This document shows positions 23,980-36,314 of a stretch of 64,000 nucleotides of DNA, one piece after another. The stretch is taken from NCBI GenBank assembly GCA_020081605.1, contig JAHREC010000007.1, positions 310,001 to 374,000 on the forward strand. The letters are read 5' to 3'. The number at the start of each line of letters is the position of its first letter. Position 1 is the stretch's first letter. The stretch is from Albifimbria verrucaria. Taxonomy: Eukaryota > Ascomycota > Sordariomycetes > Hypocreales > Stachybotryaceae. The notes below the pieces were generated by a model, which saw nothing but the letters and a program-made list of their open reading frames with translations, did no database searches and was not told where the DNA came from. Both the position numbers and the translations under genes were made by a program.

Positions 23980-25385
23980 CTAGCAGAGGTCCAAATCATC
24001 CATAATGTCTTTGGCTCGAATGTCGATTGCAGCCATTTTCTTATCCTCGATTCCGAATGCGAGAAAAAGGGTGTCATCCAAATACCCATGGTATTGTTGA
24101 TCATGGTTCTTCCAACTAATTGATGTAACATAAAGCATTTCTGAAGTACCGTCTGACTGGTATTCTCTACCATGGATCCAGAGTGGTCTCCTTGAGATGC
24201 CGTAAATTTTGAATGGAGCGTGATATTGGAAAACCAAGACATACGGCTCATAAACAGCATGAAAGTTTCTGTAGCTTTTATGTTGAAATATCGTAAAAAT
24301 GTATGTATTTGTCCCATTTTGAGCGCACAGGTCTTTCCGGTCACAAAGAGTGACGAGTAAAGAGTTTGTTGCTTGATGTATAGATTCGAACTCTGGTATG
24401 ACGGTTGGTAAATGCTTGGATAAACATTGGTCATCTGAATCTTCAACTTGAGCCGCCAAATTCGGACCTGAAAAGCCGTCCAGACTAATCTGCGAGAAAA
24501 CACGCTTAGGTGAAATATCGTAATGAGCATACATCTGGTTGTCATTGTCCCAGAAGAAGAACCAATTCTTCTCGAGAGGAGACAATGGCGGTGGTCTATG
24601 CAACTCAGTGGGTTTACGATAGTCGCTGGCCGGCTCGTTGATCTTCCAACCATCAATAAGCATACGAAGATCTTGCGTAAACTGTCCCAAGCAGTTAAGA
24701 AGGGAGTTAGATCCATAGATAATATACGGTTGATGAGGTCCCCAAAAGCGCGGGCGTCGTGTGGCCCTTGCAATAAATTTAGAACGGCAAGATCATCCAC
24801 ACACTGACCGCCAGGGGTCGCCGTGATAGGGAGAGCTGAAGGTTCCGCCACGCATCGCAAAGTACCATCTTGAAATGTTGCAGCGCACGCAATCTCGATT
24901 TTCTCAAAAGAAGACTCATGATCATTGTCCTCTACCTGCTGTGCCACGGCGAGCCAAGACTGGTCATGCGTGGGATGTGGGATTATGTTGGGGTTGCGGC
25001 CTGGTAGAGAAAGAAAGTCGATGTTGAAGTATTTCCTGTCCCCTGTGGAGATAGAGAAAAGCACATGGTGGGATTCTAACCCGTTATTACTCTGCCCCAA
25101 CTCGGCCGAAGGGGTTCAGTCGGCACTTTTTGTTGGTGCTTAACTCTGCTTCCCTTGTGGTGGTGATGGTTGTGATTTGGAATTTGGGTTTGAATCATAA
25201 GTATGGTCTTGCGCCTCATGTTTTGGCAAGATTTCTAAGTTCCAAGATTGTCCATGGGCAGTACTATCTCCCGTACCCGTTTGATGGCGATACAAGCACA
25301 CACAAAGGTACAGGAGGAGGAGTATCGAGGCAAGGAAAAGTGCTAGGCGGCGCACATTCCTCACGATCATGGTTGCATGGCCCAC
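23980..25385 (-). CDS. Conserved fungal type II membrane protein, unknown function
   Basis: The N-terminus (start 25385 or the second ATG at 25370) has a single signal-anchor helix, RRLALFLASILLLLYLCVCL. A Ser/Pro-rich stem and a large lumenal domain follow. The domain includes GRNPNIIPHPTHDQSWLAVA, a GPHDARAF segment, YIIYGSNSLLNCLGQFTQDL, EKNWFFFWDN, and a C-terminal SWKNHDQQYHGYLDDTLFLA ahead of the stop at 23980. Repeated aromatic strands and the type II topology suggest a Golgi or secretory protein with a beta-propeller-like fold, possibly acting on glycans. That is inference, and I cannot assign a named family. A small intron or base loss must lie near 25090-25150, where two stops interrupt the frame. 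One C/G is missing at 24740-24743. Confidence 0.65.
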
Positions 25386-26162
25386 CCGCCAATGCTTGGT
25401 TGGCGAGGGAAGATGCTGCAGCCAAGAGGAGAAAAAGCTTGTGAGGATAGGGTCCGCCCGGAAGATTTAGTCCAGCACATGAAAGATACAGAGGGATATT
25501 ATGACAAATGACATCACTGATTCGACTGACAAGGAGAACCAAGACAGTATTGATGTGCCATTCAAAGACTGCCTTTCATGTGCTTGCCGAGGTTATGGAT
25601 ATAAGCCCCAGCTTTGGTAGCTCTCGAACCCCTGATGGCGGAATCTAGCCCCTCAATACAGGGATCCCCTGTTAGCAACAGAAGCAAGCTTCTTCCCCGC
25701 ACCCATCCATGATCTTGCGGGGGCTGTATGGAGAAAAGGCTGATCACTTGAACTATTACCGTTGCTGGCAAGTTCATGGTGCAGATCAAAATGTCCAGCC
25801 CATATTGTCAAGATCAGGACCATCCCATGTGAGGCTACGTGGTTGGCTCACTAAACCTGCACAATCAAGCTTTTGGCGAAGCCTTCTCCCTTTAAGCGCC
25901 CGCAGTTGATGCAGGGGACGAGCTGCAAGTGAGCACATTTGGACGCAACCCCGGCACCCTTGAGGAGAAATCGGTACGGAGTCAGGCTCGATTCGGCTAC
26001 GTAGATTAGGACCGCGTAATCCTCAGCAGCTCGCCGTTCGCAGCGAGCAGAATCCGCATAGAGGCATACCCCTGAGTCCAAGGTGTCAATTTAAACGTGA
26101 CTTGTACATTAGGCGGCCCCCAATGGTACCGTGTATAATCTATTGCCTCTATCTAATGTTGA
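25386..26162. other. Intergenic, no gene recognised
   Basis: About 780 bp between two minus-strand genes. It holds the promoter of the type II membrane protein and the 3' flank of the acyltransferase. Overlapping short frames only. Confidence 0.45.
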
Positions 26163-27771
26163 TTATGCTTTTGCTTGTTTGAGTGTGATATCTCCCTGTC
26201 CCAGAGTCGTTTTGTACAACCACGATGCGAATTTGACGCTTGGCCCGTCGAACGCCCGTGTCCCTATGTCCGCCAATAGTAAAGTCAGAGGTAGTAATAC
26301 AAGATGTGGAATGAGAAACGCAAGTTCCAGTCCATTGGGTCCTGTTTTTGGTAAAGCAAGTTTGTTGAACCATTCCGGTACATGCTCCTGTATATCGCCC
26401 CTTGGCCAGCCGACGGCCAAGTACAGCCTTGAGCCGACAGACCAAAGTATAGGACCATGGATCAAGTATAAAGCATAGGATATCCGACCAAGGTATTGAC
26501 ACATCCTTGTTTCAAAGAATTTCTTCAGCCAAAAGATTCGAGGGACGGCGGAGACCAAGAATGTTGACGCCCAAAACAGGTAGAACCACTTATAGTTGAA
26601 GACGGCTTGAGGTTTGAGAAAAGAGAGGTAGTACCAACCACGATTCTTCGCCAGCTGGTTAATGTCACTTGTCTCTGAGGGACTCCACCCAGATATAAAC
26701 TGAAGACGAAGAGGTGGTGAAATATGAACCCCTTTGCCTGTTCCCATTGCGCGAGAAATCGCGGCAACTGGCCGCTCTTCGCGAGGAGATCCAGATCGCA
26801 CAATAACATCCCCATCATGAACATGGCGCAGTGAGCTCCATCAGCAATATACATAAAGTAGAACACTAGAGCAGCTTCGCACCAGAGACGTGCTTTAAGT
26901 GAAGAACGTGACAGAGCAAACAGCGACGTGTAGACAGCCATGGACCCTCGGAACTCAACCGGGATAGACCAAACATGATCGCTGTAGCTAAAAATGGGTT
27001 ACCGCCTTCATTGAAGACGTAACTGAAGATTTTGAAGTCGGCATAGAACTTCCACACATGCTCTCTCCACGTGCTGAGTTCCGGCAAGCCATGCACCCAA
27101 ATACCGAACATGTGCGACAAGGTCATAACCAGGAACAGTATTGTGATAAGGGGTATGTAAAGTCGTAGCCAACGTCTGAAGAGTGCAGAAGCAAGATGGT
27201 CGCCCAGTTGCAGATGATCACCAGCGTGTAGAAGCTGCAATGGTCTTAGGGATAGAACGTAGCCGGATATGACGAAAAATGTGGTGACGGCAAAGTGACC
27301 GCCAGTGAAAAAGATTCGAATGCCCGGTAAAAGAGCAACGCTGTGCTTTCCTTTATAGCCAAATCCGTTCTCAAAATGCTCTTGGGAGTGCACCCAAAGC
27401 ACATGGTGATGCCAGTAGACAAGCAATGCGGCGAACCCTCGAAGACCATCGAGCCAAGCTGTTGGCCTCAAGTTTTCACGCTGCGATGGCCTTCTTGATG
27501 TAAACAATGATTTGATATGAGATATTGGCGATCGCAACCTTCGGGCTTTCCAGGTCCTCGTTTCCCAGTCCGTACCGCTGAGGTCGAGTGTGGTGCTGGG
27601 CACGGCATCATCCCACTCGCTGGCACCGAGCAGACCCTCTCCTGAAGCCCGAGGCATGCTGGAGCTGGTTGTGAGTCTCGTCAAATGAGTTTGACGAGTT
27701 TGTGTCAGCCGCGATGATTTTGAGGGGTTGTGTAATGCTTCAAAGGCCAGCAGATTGCTTCTGCTGCCCAT
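26163..27771 (-). CDS. Acyltransferase-3 family integral membrane O-acyltransferase
   Basis: A single-exon gene of ~537 codons. After a ~95-residue Ser/Thr/Arg-rich cytosolic N-terminus comes WLDGLRGFAALLVYWHHHVL, the family's first helix with the conserved arginine and histidine. FFVISGYVLSLRPL follows, then a series of hydrophobic helices and YLGRISYALYLIHGPILWS near the end (PF01757). These proteins transfer acyl groups (usually acetyl) to extracellular or lumenal sugars and other small molecules. Two one-base losses, at 26990-26994 (A run) and 26679-26681 (G run), break the frame, and conserved sequence spans both. The promoter is shared or adjacent with the divergent GT32 gene. The neighbouring glycosyltransferase makes a role in wall or glycan decoration reasonable but unproven. 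Confidence 0.85.
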
Positions 27772-28641
27772 TGAGTGCTGACGTAAATGTGTTTCAGATA
27801 TTTGATGAGACCGGAGGATAGAGTTGTTATCAGGGCTCTGACAACCTGTCGAAACCTAAGGAGCGATGAGTGTCTATGGATGGTATGCTACTTCGCATAG
27901 CACTCACACCAAACACTGAGTAAAGAATTGACTATTCCGTAACTCGGATGCACATGCTCTGCCACCACGACCGGTCACACCTTGTCATTTACCGAGGGAT
28001 CCTGATGCACGAGGGAAATTACTACAAAGTCACCCACACCTTTTGGAGATTGGTTTATTTGCTATACGATTATGGGGACGCTAGCATTTGCTGATCCGAC
28101 GCAACGTATGAATGAAGGTGACCAACAACCAACAGCATCATAACCCTTGCATATCACTCGCCCAAATCGTTGATGATGACATTCAGCTAGTGCTAGGCTG
28201 CTCGCCCCTCCCCTTGACCCCTGACAACCCCAAATTATGGCAAGGGATCAAGCCCAGCCGCTATCACAGAGAATGCGGAGATCCTAGACAAGCGCACATC
28301 GACCCGGCTTTTTCTTCCTTTTGTGGAAACACCCCTGCCAAGATACCGGCGAAAAACATGGAGGCCTGGCCCAAGGCTCGCAAGTGAAGCCGATACAACC
28401 GCATGAAATATGTGCCCTCCACGGGGTGCACATCTTGCGGGGGTTTCCAGCTTTGGGCAAGCCGAAATTCGCACCATCATTGGCACCTGAGTGGCACATT
28501 GCCGATTGCTCTTTCACAAAATCCACCCAAGTTCAACGGACCCATCGAACACAGTCAAGTTGTCCATACCTCTTACTTAGTCCTCAGAACCAGGTTCCCA
28601 CGCTTGGCTTCAGTTGAAAGCTTGCACAGCCAGGAAAGAGG
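27772..28641. promoter_or_regulatory. Divergent intergenic region
   Basis: About 870 bp between the start codons of the acyltransferase-3 gene (-) and the GT32 gene (+). It contains only short overlapping frames. It presumably carries both promoters, but no defined element is assigned. Confidence 0.35.
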
Positions 28642-29853
28642 ATGGGCAAGATTATGAACATCAAGTCCCCGTTGGGATCACCGACACTTCCAAGGGCAGC
28701 AGCGTCTTTTACAAACAGACTGCCGGCGCAGGTTAAAAGAATCCTCCCGATTTATCTTTGCTGTGCATCGCTTCTCCTTCTTGTTTTGAACTATGACCTT
28801 CTCATGACCATTCCAGGCCCTTGGTCACTCTTTTCACATCCAAAGACGCCGCTCGAGCATCGTGAACCAGGGTCTACCTTCCCGCAGAAGATATGGCAGA
28901 CATGGAAGATAAACCCGCTTGACTTTGCAGAACGCGACTCGACGACCGCTCGGACGTGGCTCGAAAAGAATCCATACATGCGTTACGAGGTTCTCACGGA
29001 CGCAAATGAGATGTCCTATATAGAGCAACACTTTGGTCCAACAGGCTTCAACCGCCCCGACATTGTGAGCTTTTACCGATCCATAAAGCTTCCCATCATC
29101 AAAGCCGACCTCTTGCGTTATATGATCATGTATGCCGAGGGTGGCATTTACGCCGACATAGATGTTGAAGCGATCAAACCTTTTCATCGATTTTTCCCGT
29201 CCCGATACAACGAGGAAGACTTCGACATGATTGTCGGCGTTGAGGTGGATCAGCCTCAGTTTCGCAATCATCCAGTTTTGGGTTCCAAATCAATGTCATT
29301 CTGTCAATGGACGATCATATCACGCCCTCGCCAACCTGTCATGCTCAAGCTTGTGGAAAACATCATGGCATGGCTTAAAGGTGTCGCAAAGGAGCAAGGC
29401 GTATCAATCAGCAACGTTGAGCTTGATTTCGATCAAGTGATCAGTGGTACTGGACCGTCGGCGTTTACAACTGCGCTTATCGAGGAGATGAATAAGAAGC
29501 ACAAGGGACCGCGAGTTACGTGGGACACATTTCATCAGATGGACGAGTCAAAAGTGGTTGGCCGTGTCCTTGTGCTTACTGTGGAGGCTTTTTGTGCAGG
29601 GCAGGGTCACTCTGATTCTGGCAATCATGACTCTCGAGGAGCCCTCGTCAAGCACCATTATCATGCGTCGAACTGGCCACTCAGACATCGCCGTTTCTCG
29701 CATCCAGCTTATGGTCCTGTTGAGATTTGTAATTGGAGACCTGAGTGCGTACAGCAGTGGGACGCGAATGTTGCGGAGTTTGAAAAGCTGTCCGAATCCG
29801 AAAGGCAACAGAAGATCAACGAGTATCAGCAATCGTTGGCGCACCAGGTATGA
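28642..29853 (+). CDS. OCH1/HOC1-like alpha-1,6-mannosyltransferase (GT32)
   Basis: An uninterrupted 403-codon gene. A single membrane anchor (ILPIYLCCASLLLLVLN, about residues 34-50) makes it a type II Golgi protein. The GT32 core follows: FPQKIWQTWK, VSFYRSIKLPIIKADLLRYM, and YAEGGIYADIDVEAIKPF, which contains the DxD sugar-nucleotide/metal motif (DID). The C-terminal VKHHYHASNWP segment is also typical. OCH1-family enzymes start or extend the outer N-glycan mannose chain using GDP-mannose. Ascomycetes carry several paralogues, so the exact step is open. No intron and no frame break, unlike many neighbours. Confidence 0.92.
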   Translation: MGKIMNIKSPLGSPTLPRAAASFTNRLPAQVKRILPIYLCCASLLLLVLNYDLLMTIPGPWSLFSHPKTPLEHREPGSTFPQKIWQTWKINPLDFAERDSTTARTWLEKNPYMRYEVLTDANEMSYIEQHFGPTGFNRPDIVSFYRSIKLPIIKADLLRYMIMYAEGGIYADIDVEAIKPFHRFFPSRYNEEDFDMIVGVEVDQPQFRNHPVLGSKSMSFCQWTIISRPRQPVMLKLVENIMAWLKGVAKEQGVSISNVELDFDQVISGTGPSAFTTALIEEMNKKHKGPRVTWDTFHQMDESKVVGRVLVLTVEAFCAGQGHSDSGNHDSRGALVKHHYHASNWPLRHRRFSHPAYGPVEICNWRPECVQQWDANVAEFEKLSESERQQKINEYQQSLAHQV

Positions 29854-32140
29854 CATCCGTCGTGTTAATACTCCCCAAACCAGAAACTGATTTATTATAG
29901 TAGTTTTCTGAAGGGCTGCGCCATATTGAAATTGCTTATAAGCTACGCTTGCTGGCAAATCAATAATGATAACAGATTTGTGTAAGTGCCCACAGTCAAG
30001 CAAACGAACTCCTATTGACTTACTCTCCTTCTACCTTAGGATCCGCAAATAATGCAAACTATGGTTTGATCATTGTTTTTGGCGTTACAAGGCTAGCGAG
30101 TGATGTCGATTCAATAGAATAGAGAAACTACAATTATACCATATGTAAAGGGTAGAATATTTGATACCAAGTTTCATGAACAGGAGAGAATATCTAAGAT
30201 AGCTCATACACCTCTATACCAATTCAAAATTACCATTTAGCAATTCAAGATATTCAGAGCTTGGTGTACAGTGTGTCATTCATAACACGTCCAGAAACTG
30301 AGAGAACAATAACACCAGCATCGACACGAGTTAGATTCTCGCTATATGAGCATTGAAACCTACGGTTGCAGCGGGTAGCTGTAGCATTATCTGATGATAT
30401 AAGCTCTCCATACAGCTCAGCTACATAAGCGGTAGAGACTTGACTTGGAAGCTGGAATACAATTCGTATTTCGGGTATGGGTATAAGTTTAAATTTTGGA
30501 TCCTATTTGCTTCCAGGTCGTAAACCTTCCCGAAAGGTTTTCCAATGCCAAACGCTGAAAGAACTACAAGTTCGCGCAGACGGATTTATTGAGGTTACCA
30601 AGCGAGGCTCAGTTTGGTTCGTTTGGTTCGTTTAGCTCGAAGCCTGACTATTCCAGCCCAGTATCAGAGAACAGTAGAAGGACGCAGACGACTACTCGTA
30701 TCAATCAATAAATGGATTTTATGGATTACACAAGCTGACAAGGTGTCTAATCGCTTGATATAGGGACAACCGGGGCAGCATCTTGCATATTTTGAGCCTC
30801 ACTCAGCGATTTAACCTACAAGCCTTTGATGCTCGAATTTCATGCATGACCACAAGGAAATGAAATGATCATTGCATCCAATATACTAGTTCAAAACAGA
30901 AAGCGAGTATTTTCTTTTACTCTCTTAGACACGAGCGCCTAGCAGTTTTGAATGAGCCATCCTGAGCAAGACCGAACCAAGTCCCCGCAGAAGAGTCGTG
31001 TGCCAGTAATATCTGTTTTCACAACTAAAAATTATTAGCAGGGAAGCTCGGGTATTAATTCTGCTTGGGAAACCGAGTAGCTACAGTCGTAGTCTGACAG
31101 GATATCGACGCATTGAAACAGGTGTCATTTGTCGAGCTCCTGGTTGGTGAGTCTAATTTGAGTTGGGGTTATTCATTCCGTCATGTATGTACTTGCCATG
31201 AATTACCTCTTCTGATTCGATAAGCAAACAGAGTTGGTGGGCTGACAGAAACCCCTCCGTCACCTACCTGATAGGTCGCATTGTGTTTATCTTCTTCTTG
31301 GTCACTTACATCTCTCTCAACAGAACAAAACAGATCCATCCATAATTTGTCCATTTGGGCTTCGGCATGGGCTCGCCATCGTGAAATTGTTTGAAGCTCA
31401 GGATACGTGCCACACAGCGAGGCACTTCGCTGCACCACGAGCCCAGGTGAGATACCAGCTGCATCTGACCTCTTCACCCTTTAAACAGACGTGAGTGTTT
31501 GCACTTCATAAATCACATCTTAACTTTCACTTTTTCTTAATAAGTCCTCCCCTTTTCCTACAGCTAGAGTCTCTTAATGATATTTTTCCTTTCCCCTTGA
31601 ATGGCTGGGTATTTGCCTTAAAAACACGAATATCATCTGACAGTTCGATCAAACGTGATCCCAGACGCATAGGACAAAGACAACCTGTCAGAATATTCTT
31701 TAATTGATAATTTGATCCAACTTTGAGAACCTATACCAAGTCTACTCTCTTAAACTTTCTGTGGTGGTTACCCCAGCTTCTGGTGCTTAAAGATATACCG
31801 AGGTGGAGAAATCATGCTTCCCCGCAAATCCACTTTCTCATGTTATCCACATGTTGGGGAGGGTTTCGGCACATTAATGCGATGACTGGTTACAAGCATT
31901 TCTTCGAACGGGAGCCAAGTTGTCACTGATCCGCATAGCCTGCGCGTCGTCATTCGTGGCATGCTCTCGCGGGATGCTTGATCTATCCCACGATGACGTG
32001 AAGCACCGGGTGTCATTAGCCCGATATCAACAAACCATATACGAAGCATACAAGAACCTCATTTGATGACAAAAGAATAAATAACAAGGTAAGGCAGCGT
32101 AAAGCGGTGGAACATTGCAGAATTAGCACCACACGCAACC
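29854..32140. other. Large intergenic region
   Basis: About 2.3 kb without a convincing gene. A 98-codon minus frame (31181-31477) includes TISRWRAHAEAQMDKLWMDL and may be a remnant exon, but nothing continues it. The sequence is AT-rich and holds a short tandem repeat near 30612. Confidence 0.4.
30612..30633. repeat. Short tandem repeat, 9-bp unit
   Basis: GTTTGGTTC occurs twice in tandem followed by a partial copy. This is a minor microsatellite-like repeat in the intergenic region and no function is apparent. Confidence 0.7.
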
Positions 32141-33662
32141 ATGCAACTGAAGCAAGCAATCACGGTGTTGGCAGGGATATTTGCCGTCTCAGACGCAAAG
32201 GCGCAGTGCCGGAAAACATGCGTTGTCGAGGCCAATGGCAGCAACAAGACAGATGATGGGCCTGCAATCAAAAAAGCTTTTGAAGAATGCGGACGTAATG
32301 GGCGTGTCGTATTGAAACCCACAACATACTACGTCAATTCAGTCCTCAACATCACAGATCTTGACGATGTTGAGGTGGACTGGCAGGGAACGCTCCTTGT
32401 AGGTTAAGCTTCTAGCAGTAGTACTAACATACTGATGTTTGAGCAGTGGAGTACTGATATCCAGTACTGGCTCAACCATTCCATGCCCGTCGGCTATCAA
32501 AATCAATCCACTGCTTTCCTCCTCGGTGGCAACAATGTCAGAATCGAGGGCCATGGTACCGGAACACTTGATGGCAATGGTGATTATTGGTATGAGTGGA
32601 TTCGAAAACAACCGAACACGTCCAATTATCCTGGCCGGCCACACGCCATAACCCTGAATGGACTGACGAACTCGATAATTAAGGGCTTGAATTTCGTTCG
32701 TAGTCAGATGTGGTAAGTTTGATGAGCAATCTGGATGCAAATATCTGATATCATTTAGGACCATGTCCATCATTTATTCCGATAATCTATTGCTAGATAG
32801 CATTCTTGTGAACAATACGGGAAACAGATATCAAAGCTGTAAGACTTCTTAAATGTGAAATAATATGCAACTACTAACACCAGGCCAGCAAATACAGATG
32901 GTTGCGACACGATCCGCTCATCGCGAGTCCATTTCAACAATTGGACTGTGTATAATGGGGACGACAGCATTTCATTTAAAGCCAATAGCACTGACATCAC
33001 TGTCACCAATTCTCGGTTCATTGATGGTTTAGGGCTGGCATTTGGCAGTATTGGTCAATACTACGGCGAGTATGAAACCATTGAGAGAATCAAAGTTGAA
33101 AACTGCTCATTCGAAAACACACTGCACGCTGTAAATCAGCCCCTGTTCCACAAGCTAGCATATTGTTAACACGGAACCGTTAGGTTTATGTCAAAACTTG
33201 GACGGACGATCGCAATGGGTACCCTCAATGGTGGTGGCGGTGGCCTTGGTTGCAAGTGACCTCCTCAAGAACAGTTTTTCCATTTCACTGACAAAAGTAG
33301 TTATTTCCGACTCTACCTTCAACAACCTTCATTCCACCGGCATGCGCGGTTCCGCATTCGCAATCTCGCAATGCACACGCTTTAAGGGTGCCCCTGGCCA
33401 GAGCAACTGTACCAACTCCCAATTCCAGGTTCGAGACATCACCATTAACGGTCTTACTGGCTCGACAAATGGGAAGGCCATCGCGAGTCTACAATGCAGC
33501 GCGGTTGCGCCTTGCACAGGCATTTCACTGTTCGACGTCGACTTGAAATATCCTAACGGTACTCAAGCTGTCTCGTATCTCTGTGACAACGCCGTGGATC
33601 AAAAAGGATTCCAATGTACAGGGAAACCTTGCGTGGGAGGTAGCTCGACGGGCGAATGTTAA
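32141..33662 (+). CDS. Secreted exo-polygalacturonase (GH28)
   Basis: Starts with a signal peptide (MQLKQAITVLAGIFAVSDAKA). Introns are 32399-32446, 32713-32758, about 32837-32883, and 33131-33183. GH28 landmarks appear in order: the NTDGCD motif (usual NTD), NGDDSISFKANS (catalytic DD), and VYVKTWTDD (the R/VxIKTW substrate segment). A GGGGGLG stretch typical of exo-acting pectinases follows. The end is Cys-rich: ASLQCSAVAPCTGISL, then GFQCTGKPC. The enzyme would release galacturonate from pectin ends outside the cell. Frame joining is imperfect near the third intron and around 33225-33260. There two successive +1 shifts are needed, unlike the simple one-base losses elsewhere. The gene may therefore be damaged as well as miscalled. 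Confidence 0.8.
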
Positions 33663-34644
33663 GGAGTGCAAGAAGTGGTTATTTGGCTTCTTTTTCGGCG
33701 ACGCTCAATAGCACTGACTCGTGCAAAGATTGCTTGGCTATAAAAAGTGCTATCGTCCTGCGATACGGGTGCATATCAAGACATTGCCAACCATGATCAT
33801 GGCGAGGCTACGGTTTGGGAAACTACGGTAGCTCCAGTCCTTAAGACATCTTTCCACATTTCGAGCCTTTCCAGCGGCAATATATCTATATTAGCAGCCA
33901 TAGTTTGGTAGCTTGTAGTAATGCCTACTTAGAATGTCTGATATCCTTCAAAAATTGAGTGCATGCGGACAATGGTTCTGCTAAGCCGGTTATTGTCCTT
34001 AAGCCAATTGGTAAGGTCGTGATATATCTTATTAAACGCTTCATGGTCACAAAGCTACTCAATGGTTAATTTGTTTGGACTACAATATTTTTTTCACCTC
34101 GACAAAAAGTATGCACATTCCTTATTGCTACAGATTGTTGTGTCGGAATTTTCATGATTAGTGAAAGTATGAAGTTGTAGAAAGGTGTTACATTATATTT
34201 TTGAAGAAACACGAGAATTGAGGACTATAAAAGCACCCATTATTGTAATTTTTATTCTTCTCCATTCCTTCTAGCACTTAGAAGATGATAAAGCTATATT
34301 TTGTGCGTTCTTTGTTGCAACTTCGGTTTGAGCTACCCTAAACAGACAATGTGATTTATGCGGATGGCTCATCCAGTGTTTGACTGGCGGCCACTTTTTA
34401 GCAACTCCTCAATTACTCCCGCAGTCAACGAGTGGAGCCTCGGAAGGACTGTGCAGTAGTCAGTCATGTGCCCCACTCGGGAGTGACGGGTCGAGGAGGA
34501 ATCGTCGAGGGTATTACAAGATGACATGTTTGGCTTCGTACATTCGCAGTCAAGCATAGAGCTGTTTCCAGCTCACTGTCTATTGTGAGATCTCACCAGA
34601 GCTTTGGGGCTAGCAGGATACCGCAGCCTTGACAATCTTTCAAA
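33663..34644. other. Intergenic, no gene recognised
   Basis: AT-rich 3' flank of the polygalacturonase and promoter of the CoA ligase. Only short frames. Confidence 0.45.
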
Positions 34645-36314
34645 ATGCCGTTTTACTCCCCATTCCCACGTTGGACATTCCACAATGCAACATCTTATCC
34701 TACCTGTTTCCTCCCGACCGCAAGCTTGGCGACAAGCCTATCTGGATCAGCGCCGATAAGCCCAGTGAGAGTATTTCTGCTGACCAGGCGCTGGATCTCG
34801 TGCGCAGGCTCGCAGTCGGGCTAGATCAGAAAGGCATCGGTGAAGGAAGAGTCGTAATGGTTATGACACCAAACCATATTTATGTGCCAATTGTATATCT
34901 TGCAGTGGCTGGATCCAAGAGGTGTTTCAGTGGCGTGAATCCATCCTTCACACCTGAAGAAGTTGCCTATCAAATGAAAGTCACCAACGCAGCTGCCGTG
35001 CTTGTCCATCCATCTGTTCTAGAAACAGGCATAGCCGCGGCAAGACGTGCTGGTATCGCTCTCGATAAGCTCTATATCTTTTCCGACCACGAGGAACGAG
35101 AGATAAAAGGTGTTCATAATTGGCGTCAACTACTGGCGCCACTGGCAGATTCTGCCGGATGGCAGTGGGATGCGCTTTCGGGACAAACTTCTCGGAATAC
35201 GGTGGCCGTAATCAATTTTTCAAGTGGGACAACCGGATTGCCGAAGGGTGTTTGCATAACGCACCACAATCTTGTTGCCAATACTGCCCAGTCTGTATGG
35301 GCAAGGTTTTATCACCCTACATCTCCCAACGTCAGTAGCGAGTCTCAACCTCAACGTTGGGTCAGTTTCTTGCCTCTCTATCATGCATACTCACAACTTT
35401 GGACGATCAATCTAGCTCTCAAGGAAAGTATCTCGGTCTATATTATGGAAAAGTTTCATTTCGAGGACCTACTTCGAAACATCCAGACTTACAAGATCAC
35501 CGCCCTATTTGTCGTGCCTCCAGTGATGATTTTACTGAGCAAGAGAAAAGAGACTGAGAATTACGATATCAGCAGCCTACAACATATAACGTGCGGCGCG
35601 GCACCGCTTGCTCCTGACTTGCAGAGAAATCTCTGCGAAAGGTTTAAATTCATAATCGGCCAGGGTTGGGGCATGACGGAGACTACCTGTGTTGCTGCTA
35701 TTGTCCCGGGCCACGAAATGAGCATAGGCACCGTTGGCAAATTGCTACCCAATACCCAGGCCAAACTTGTCGATGAACAGGGCCACGAAGTAAAGGCTGA
35801 AGGCCAAGAGGCCGAGGTCATGATTAGAGGCCCTCAAGTGATGCTCAAGTACTGGGATAACGAAGAAGCTACGCTTGAATCATTGTCGAGCGATGGATGG
35901 TACCGTACCGGAGATGTCGCCATGGTGAAAAACAATGACTTCATAATCGTCGATAGGCTGAAGGAGCTAATCAAAGTCAACGGGCTACAAGTTGCACCTG
36001 CTGAACTCGAGGCTGTCCTGTTGAAGCTCGACGAGGTCGCTGATGCTGCAGTTGTTGGTATCACCATTGATGGAAGAGAGTCTCCTCGTGCCTACGTAGT
36101 CCTCCAACCTGAATGGGAAGGGAAGGTAAAAGAATCGGAAATCCAGGGCAAAATCTCGTCCCGAGTTGCGAAACACAAAAGACTGATGGGAGGTGTCAAA
36201 TATGTCAAGGAGATACCAAAATTGGCGAGCGGCAAGATTATCAGGAAAGTTATGAAGGAATGGGCCAAGAATGACGCGATAGAAGAGAAACGGCGAACGC
36301 GGGCCCGTCTATAA
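34645..36314 (+). CDS. Adenylate-forming CoA ligase (4-coumarate-CoA ligase-like)
   Basis: The ATG at 34645 gives the usual MPFYSPFP start. One C is apparently missing at 34665-34667, after which a single frame runs to 36314 (~558 residues). ANL-superfamily motifs are complete. The A3 phosphate loop is SSGTTGLPKG, A5 is QGWGMTETT, A8 is GWYRTGDVAMV with RLKELIKVNG, and the A10 lysine lies in PKLASGKIIRK. The enzyme activates a carboxylate as acyl-AMP and then as a CoA thioester. The group covers coumarate, medium-chain, phenylacetate-like and secondary-metabolite acids, and the binding pocket cannot be read reliably here. The C-terminal tripeptide is ARL, which fits the PTS1 consensus, so peroxisomal import is plausible. 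It has no introns. Confidence 0.92.

Noticed and set aside
23874..24700. Long minus frame continuing past the frame break of the type II membrane protein
   Set aside because: The translation after ~24745 loses the protein-like character, while the other frame (23980-24690) continues the conserved domain. It is a shadow frame.
28112..28640. Several overlapping short frames upstream of the GT32 gene
   Set aside because: Both strands give frames of similar length and no motif. Most likely promoter DNA.
29854..32140. Possible transposon relic in the long gene-poor stretch
   Set aside because: I found no terminal inverted repeats, target duplications or transposase-like translation.
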